A stretch of DNA of 64,000 nt from positions 1,240,001 to 1,304,000 of the forward strand of contig NZ_OY734020.1 of the NCBI RefSeq assembly GCF_963455295.1. The letters are read 5' to 3'. The notes under the pieces are model-generated. The model did no database searches, was not told the DNA's origin, and was given only the letters and a program-made list of their open reading frames with translations. The DNA comes from Candidatus Thiodiazotropha sp. CDECU1 (GTDB taxonomy: Bacteria; Pseudomonadota; Gammaproteobacteria; Chromatiales; Chromatiaceae). The position numbers and the translations under genes are program-made. Positions 60,952 through 64,000 of the stretch are shown here, in pieces. How positions within the stretch are numbered: position 1 is the stretch's first letter; every line of letters starts with the position of its first letter.

Positions 60952-61519
60952 CAGACAGGGTTGGCGTAGCTGGTTTGTCATTGCTCTTCTGACTGTGGTG
61001 TTGAAAGTGAGTGCTGTGGAAGCAGCAGATGATCTGTATCGCATACTCGGCCAGAATCAGCAGCAAGAATCAGTCGTGCTTGGAAGCTTAAAACTGGTTG
61101 ATAGCGTGAATGGCAAAAGCTATCGCATCGAATGGGATGAGGGGCAGTTCGAAAACCACTTTCTCTCCATGCGTCCATTCAAGTGTCTTCCCCATCCTGT
61201 GCAGTTAATCTGTCACCTGCCTTACCCCTATGAAATCCAACGCCAGATAAGCGAGGATGACCTGACCGACCTGGAGTATGATCTACTGTTTCTGCATAAG
61301 ACGCCTCAGGAATATGGCATCAATGCCTGGAACGGTCTCTATTTTAAATTTCAACGCAGCACAAACGGATTTATCGGCGAGTTGAGAGAGACCGATTTGA
61401 ATGTGCTCCAGGCACCCCCGGAGGAGGGAGATCTGCGCCCCATCGATCCCGATGCCCTGTATGAGCCATCCGACAAGCATTGGCTACGACGCATCATTAT
61501 CGATAAGGTCAGGTCCTAG
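60926..61519 (+). CDS. Unknown exported protein of the quinoprotein relay operon
   Basis: A 197-residue protein with a probable signal anchor (RSWFVIALLTVVLKVSAVEA). The mature part has a Cys pair (FKCLPHPVQLICHLPYPYEI) and a C-terminal region rich in acidic residues (EEGDLRPIDPDAL). I recognise no family. It starts inside the preceding gene and ends in the next gene's start (overlap of one base), so it is translationally coupled to both, which makes it a functional part of the system. Confidence 0.75.
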   Translation: MGESVSVTNRQGWRSWFVIALLTVVLKVSAVEAADDLYRILGQNQQQESVVLGSLKLVDSVNGKSYRIEWDEGQFENHFLSMRPFKCLPHPVQLICHLPYPYEIQRQISEDDLTDLEYDLLFLHKTPQEYGINAWNGLYFKFQRSTNGFIGELRETDLNVLQAPPEEGDLRPIDPDALYEPSDKHWLRRIIIDKVRS

Positions 61520-62304
61520 TGAAGATATCGATTCACATTCTGCTTGTATCATTTGTCCTCGGCTGCCCAACGAATCCACTCCATGCACAACAAAACCTAG
61601 TTGACCCATTGAAATCGTCCATGTGGGAGGATATGCGTCTCTCACTCTTGGGTGGTGCCAAGGTTGTATTCGATGACAGGGTTCGGGTCTTGGCCCCCGA
61701 TGATGCTGAGGACTCGATGAATGTACCTGTGTTGGTGGATGCTTCGGCACTGGGAAAAGTCTCGAGGATAGTTGTATTCGCGGAGCTCAATCCCATCCAT
61801 AAGGTACTGGAGATGGAACCGCTGCATGCAAAGCCCTTGGTAGGATTTCGCATCAAGGTTCAGCAGGCCACGCCGATTCGTGCAGCGGTGCAGACACAGG
61901 ATGGTCAATGGCATGTGGGCGGGCGCATAGTGGATGCGGCCGGGGGTGGCTGTACCCTGCCCAGCCTTGGCAGTGAGAACAGTGATTGGGCCAGCCGCAT
62001 GGGAGAGGTGATCGGCCGCCTCTGGTCGAATAAGGATTCCACCCGTCTGCGACTGCGTATCATGCATCCCATGGATACCGGTTTGGTGCCGGGTATTCCG
62101 GCCTTCTATATCAACCGCCTGGAGTTTCTCGACCCAAAAGGGGAGACCCTCTCCCGTCTCTTCCTGTATGAACCGGTCTCTGGAAATCCCGTCATCACAC
62201 TCGATCTGCCACAGCGGGATTCAGTGACCGTGATCGGGACGGATAACAATGGTAATCCGGTAGAGGCCAGGATTATGACTGGTTTGAATGAGGTAGAGCT
62301 ATGA
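61519..62304 (+). CDS. SoxYZ-like carrier protein, quinoprotein-associated
   Basis: A 261-residue exported protein. The N-terminal half is SoxY-like, ending in AGGGCTLPSL (Cys145), the counterpart of the GGCGG swinging arm; the second half (about 160-255) is SoxZ-like (RLRIMHPMDTGL, FYINRLEFLD). It is a SoxYZ fusion where the reactive Cys is internal. In sulfur oxidation such a Cys carries sulfur; in quinoprotein operons its cargo is unknown. It starts with GTG and overlaps its neighbours. Confidence 0.9.
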   Translation: MKISIHILLVSFVLGCPTNPLHAQQNLVDPLKSSMWEDMRLSLLGGAKVVFDDRVRVLAPDDAEDSMNVPVLVDASALGKVSRIVVFAELNPIHKVLEMEPLHAKPLVGFRIKVQQATPIRAAVQTQDGQWHVGGRIVDAAGGGCTLPSLGSENSDWASRMGEVIGRLWSNKDSTRLRLRIMHPMDTGLVPGIPAFYINRLEFLDPKGETLSRLFLYEPVSGNPVITLDLPQRDSVTVIGTDNNGNPVEARIMTGLNEVEL

Positions 62305-63248
62305 TGATCCAACTGCGAATAGTTGTCGTCCTACTGCTTATCCTGGTCATCTTGCCCGTGTGGGCTGCCAAGGATTATGGCCTGAAGCCAGTTGAGATAG
62401 CACCTGGTACTTATGTATTGCTTGGTGAGAATGCGCATTTTAACTCCCGCAATGGCGGCAATATCGTCAATACCGCCTTTATCGTCACCGACGCGGGGGT
62501 GGTGGTTATCGATAGCGGCCCATCCCGGCTGTATGGGGAACAGCTGCGTCAGGTCATTGGCAATGTTACAGAGCTGCCGATTCTCAAACTCTTCAATACC
62601 CATCTGCATCCGGATCATATCCTCGGCAATCAGGCGTTTGAGGATATTCCCATTGCCGCCCTGGCGGGGACAATCGAAGGCATTCGTGATCAGGGAGAAA
62701 ACTTCAACGACAACATGTACCGCTTAGTGGGTCCCTGGATGGTGGGTACCCGAGTGGTTGTGCCTACTGAAACCGTGCAACCGGGTATTCTCGAGATAGG
62801 TGGTCATCGTCTGCAATTGATCGAGATGCAGGGTCATTCCCATGCCGACCTGGTGATTCTGGACCAGACGACAGGGGTCCTGTTTGCAGCAGATGTTGTC
62901 TTCCATGGGCGTACGCCCACCACTCCCCATGCGGATGTGGCCCATTGGTTGAAGGCATTGGATAAGTTTTCCCATCTTGACTTCAAACTACTTGTGCCGG
63001 GACATGGTGGTGTGGTTGCTGACACCCGAGCCGTTGTTCAGACACATGACTATCTGCAATGGTTGGTGACCAGCCTGATTCTTGCCGCCGAGCAGGGAAT
63101 GACCATGGCCGAAGTGCTGCGACTGGATGCGCCTCCTTCGATTGCCCGACTTGCGGTATTTCCAGAAGAGTATCAACGCTCTGTGGTGCACCTGTTTCCG
63201 GAGATAGAAGCGAAGGTGTTGAGTCGGGGCAGGGTTGTACAAGAGTGA
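62301..63248 (+). CDS. SoxH-like zinc metallohydrolase, quinoprotein-associated
   Basis: A 315-residue exported metallo-beta-lactamase-fold enzyme. The metal site is HLHPDH (His101, His103, Asp105, His106), with further ligands at GHSHADLV, AADVVFHGR and PGHGGV. SoxH-type proteins are periplasmic hydrolases tied to Sox or PQQ systems; the substrate is unknown but may be a carrier-bound adduct. The ATG overlaps the previous stop. Confidence 0.9.
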   Translation: MMIQLRIVVVLLLILVILPVWAAKDYGLKPVEIAPGTYVLLGENAHFNSRNGGNIVNTAFIVTDAGVVVIDSGPSRLYGEQLRQVIGNVTELPILKLFNTHLHPDHILGNQAFEDIPIAALAGTIEGIRDQGENFNDNMYRLVGPWMVGTRVVVPTETVQPGILEIGGHRLQLIEMQGHSHADLVILDQTTGVLFAADVVFHGRTPTTPHADVAHWLKALDKFSHLDFKLLVPGHGGVVADTRAVVQTHDYLQWLVTSLILAAEQGMTMAEVLRLDAPPSIARLAVFPEEYQRSVVHLFPEIEAKVLSRGRVVQE

Positions 63249-63254
63249 CCCGGT

Positions 63255-63827
63255 ATGCGAGTGCGATCCATTGTACTGACAATGATCTGCACCATTCCAT
63301 TGTTGTTACCCTGTGTTGCATCTGCCGCCGATGGCCCGCTCTTTTCACCCCAGGGTTACCGTATTGCCCGCTATCGCGCACCACTTCCAGCTGAACCGCC
63401 AGCGGGAAAACGCCTGGACACAGTTCAACTTGTCGAACTCATTCAGCAGGTCGATCCACTGCTGCTGGATGTTCAGGCGGTCACCGTTCGGCCGGAGACG
63501 GAGGAGTTCGGTATCGCCTGGCTGCCCAGTAGGCAGAGATGGCATATACCAGGCAGCACCTGGCTACCGAATGTGGGATATGGCCAACTCGACTCACGCA
63601 TGCGTGCCTATCTGAAAAGCAATCTGGAGCGCCTCACCCGAGGTGATAGGGATCGTGCGCTGGTTCTCTACTGCGTGGTCGATTGCTGGATGTCCTGGAA
63701 TGCGGTCAAGCGTGTGGCTGCAATGGGTTATCGCAACCTCTACTGGTATGCGGAAGGTAGCGACGGCTGGCAGGAGGCCGGGTTGGAACTGGTTCCCGGT
63801 GTTCCGGTTCCTCTGCTATCAAAATAA
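63255..63827 (+). CDS. PQQ-associated CXXCW-type rhodanese-like protein
   Basis: A 190-residue exported protein with a signal peptide (about 1-25, ASA-AD). The rhodanese-like fold carries the active-site segment LYCVVDCWMSWNAVKR (Cys140, Cys144, Trp145), the signature of proteins that accompany PQQ alcohol dehydrogenase operons. It starts 7 bases after the hydrolase stop. A sulfur-transfer role fits the SoxYZ-like and SoxH-like neighbours. Last gene of the operon visible here. Confidence 0.9.
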   Translation: MRVRSIVLTMICTIPLLLPCVASAADGPLFSPQGYRIARYRAPLPAEPPAGKRLDTVQLVELIQQVDPLLLDVQAVTVRPETEEFGIAWLPSRQRWHIPGSTWLPNVGYGQLDSRMRAYLKSNLERLTRGDRDRALVLYCVVDCWMSWNAVKRVAAMGYRNLYWYAEGSDGWQEAGLELVPGVPVPLLSK

Positions 63828-63873
63828 CTCACCTGGTCTTTATGTCAAAGTGATCTGGTTATGTGAAATAGGA

Positions 63874-64000
63874 TTATGCAACTATCTCACTCACGGATGT
63901 CGGCACCATGCCATGCCACATACAGTCGATCAGTTCGTCGTATAAATTCGGCAGTGGTTCGTCGATGACCCGGTCCAGTCGCAGGTGAATCAAACGGATG
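63874..64000 (-). CDS. TetR-family regulator, C-terminal end (cut by window edge)
   Basis: The minus-strand frame open to the right edge ends at 63874 and reads LYDELIDCMWHGMVPTSVSE in its last part, the usual C-terminal helix of TetR/AcrR regulators. Only 41 codons are visible. Convergent with the relay operon. Identification rests on this short stretch. Confidence 0.5.
   Translation of the reverse strand, partial: IRLIHLRLDRVIDEPLPNLYDELIDCMWHGMVPTSVSEIVA

Noticed and set aside
1-64000. tRNA, rRNA, CRISPR arrays and prophage
   Set aside because: Looked for on both strands by eye; no cloverleaf-like gene, no regularly spaced repeats, no integrase or phage structural gene was found.

Overview
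The window reads as chromosomal DNA of a sulfur-oxidising, facultatively chemolithotrophic gammaproteobacterium of moderate GC. The basis is soxB at the left edge, a group 1 uptake [NiFe] hydrogenase, a Mo-bis-PGD respiratory operon, Tat and c-type cytochrome machinery clients, a PQQ alcohol oxidation cluster and several sigma-54 promoters. The combination recalls Sedimenticola or Candidatus Thiodiazotropha-type bacteria, but that assignment is inference from gene content only. No rRNA, tRNA, CRISPR array, integrase or intact transposase was seen.

Layout. 1-1.1 kb: 3' part of soxB. 1.1-11.2 kb: a self-contained respiratory locus. A periplasmic PhnD-like binding protein, a histidine kinase and a sigma-54 response regulator (minus strand) face a plus-strand operon of a 12-haem membrane cytochrome, a four-cluster ferredoxin subunit, a DMSO-reductase-family catalytic subunit and a TorD chaperone. 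The intergenic region holds a near-perfect -24/-12 promoter and two copies of GTTACC-N4-GGTAAC. 11.3-23.3 kb: sterol desaturase-like gene divergent from an ArsR-rhodanese regulator, a large hairpin repeat, a PAS-GGDEF-EAL protein, an AT-rich unknown gene, a quinone oxidoreductase, a CGCAxxGCC-dUTPase fusion, and a Spy/PepSY/CpxRA-like envelope stress group. 23.5-26.1 kb: modABC. 26.2-35.3 kb: SixA and HAD phosphatases, a Fur-box porin, a NifX-like protein, DsbB, an HDAC-like deacylase, then a minus-strand Lon-like protease, a Usp-like protein and a broken cation/proton antiporter. 35.5-38.6 kb: Zn-ribbon protein, Pcm and class II ribonucleotide reductase. 38.8-42.7 kb: hydrogenase operon under a sigma-54 promoter. 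42.7-48.1 kb: GntR/FCD regulator with a clear operator next to an acrylyl-CoA reductase-like gene, then small membrane and secreted proteins and a porin. 48.8-51.3 kb: SsuABC-like ABC transporter. 51.5-63.8 kb: alcohol oxidation cluster. TetR-like gene enters at the right edge.

How the genes fit together. The 1.1-11.2 kb locus looks like an inducible periplasmic reductase (or reversible oxidase) for an oxyanion or sulfur compound; the nearby molybdate transporter would supply its metal. The 51-64 kb cluster couples a lanthanide-type PQQ alcohol dehydrogenase (Asp-Tyr-Asp signature) to a c-type cytochrome, an aldehyde dehydrogenase and a 'quinoprotein relay' set (MoxJ-like protein, SoxYZ-like carrier, SoxH-like metallohydrolase, CXXCW-type rhodanese). 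Three of its genes carry -24/-12 promoters and an AcoR-type activator lies among them. In total five sigma-54 promoters with exact GG-N10-GC spacing were found by eye. Part 2 highlights the cytochrome/Mo locus, the Asp-for-Cys change in its FeS motif, the dUTPase fusion, the relay operon, a MITE-like repeat and the broken antiporter.
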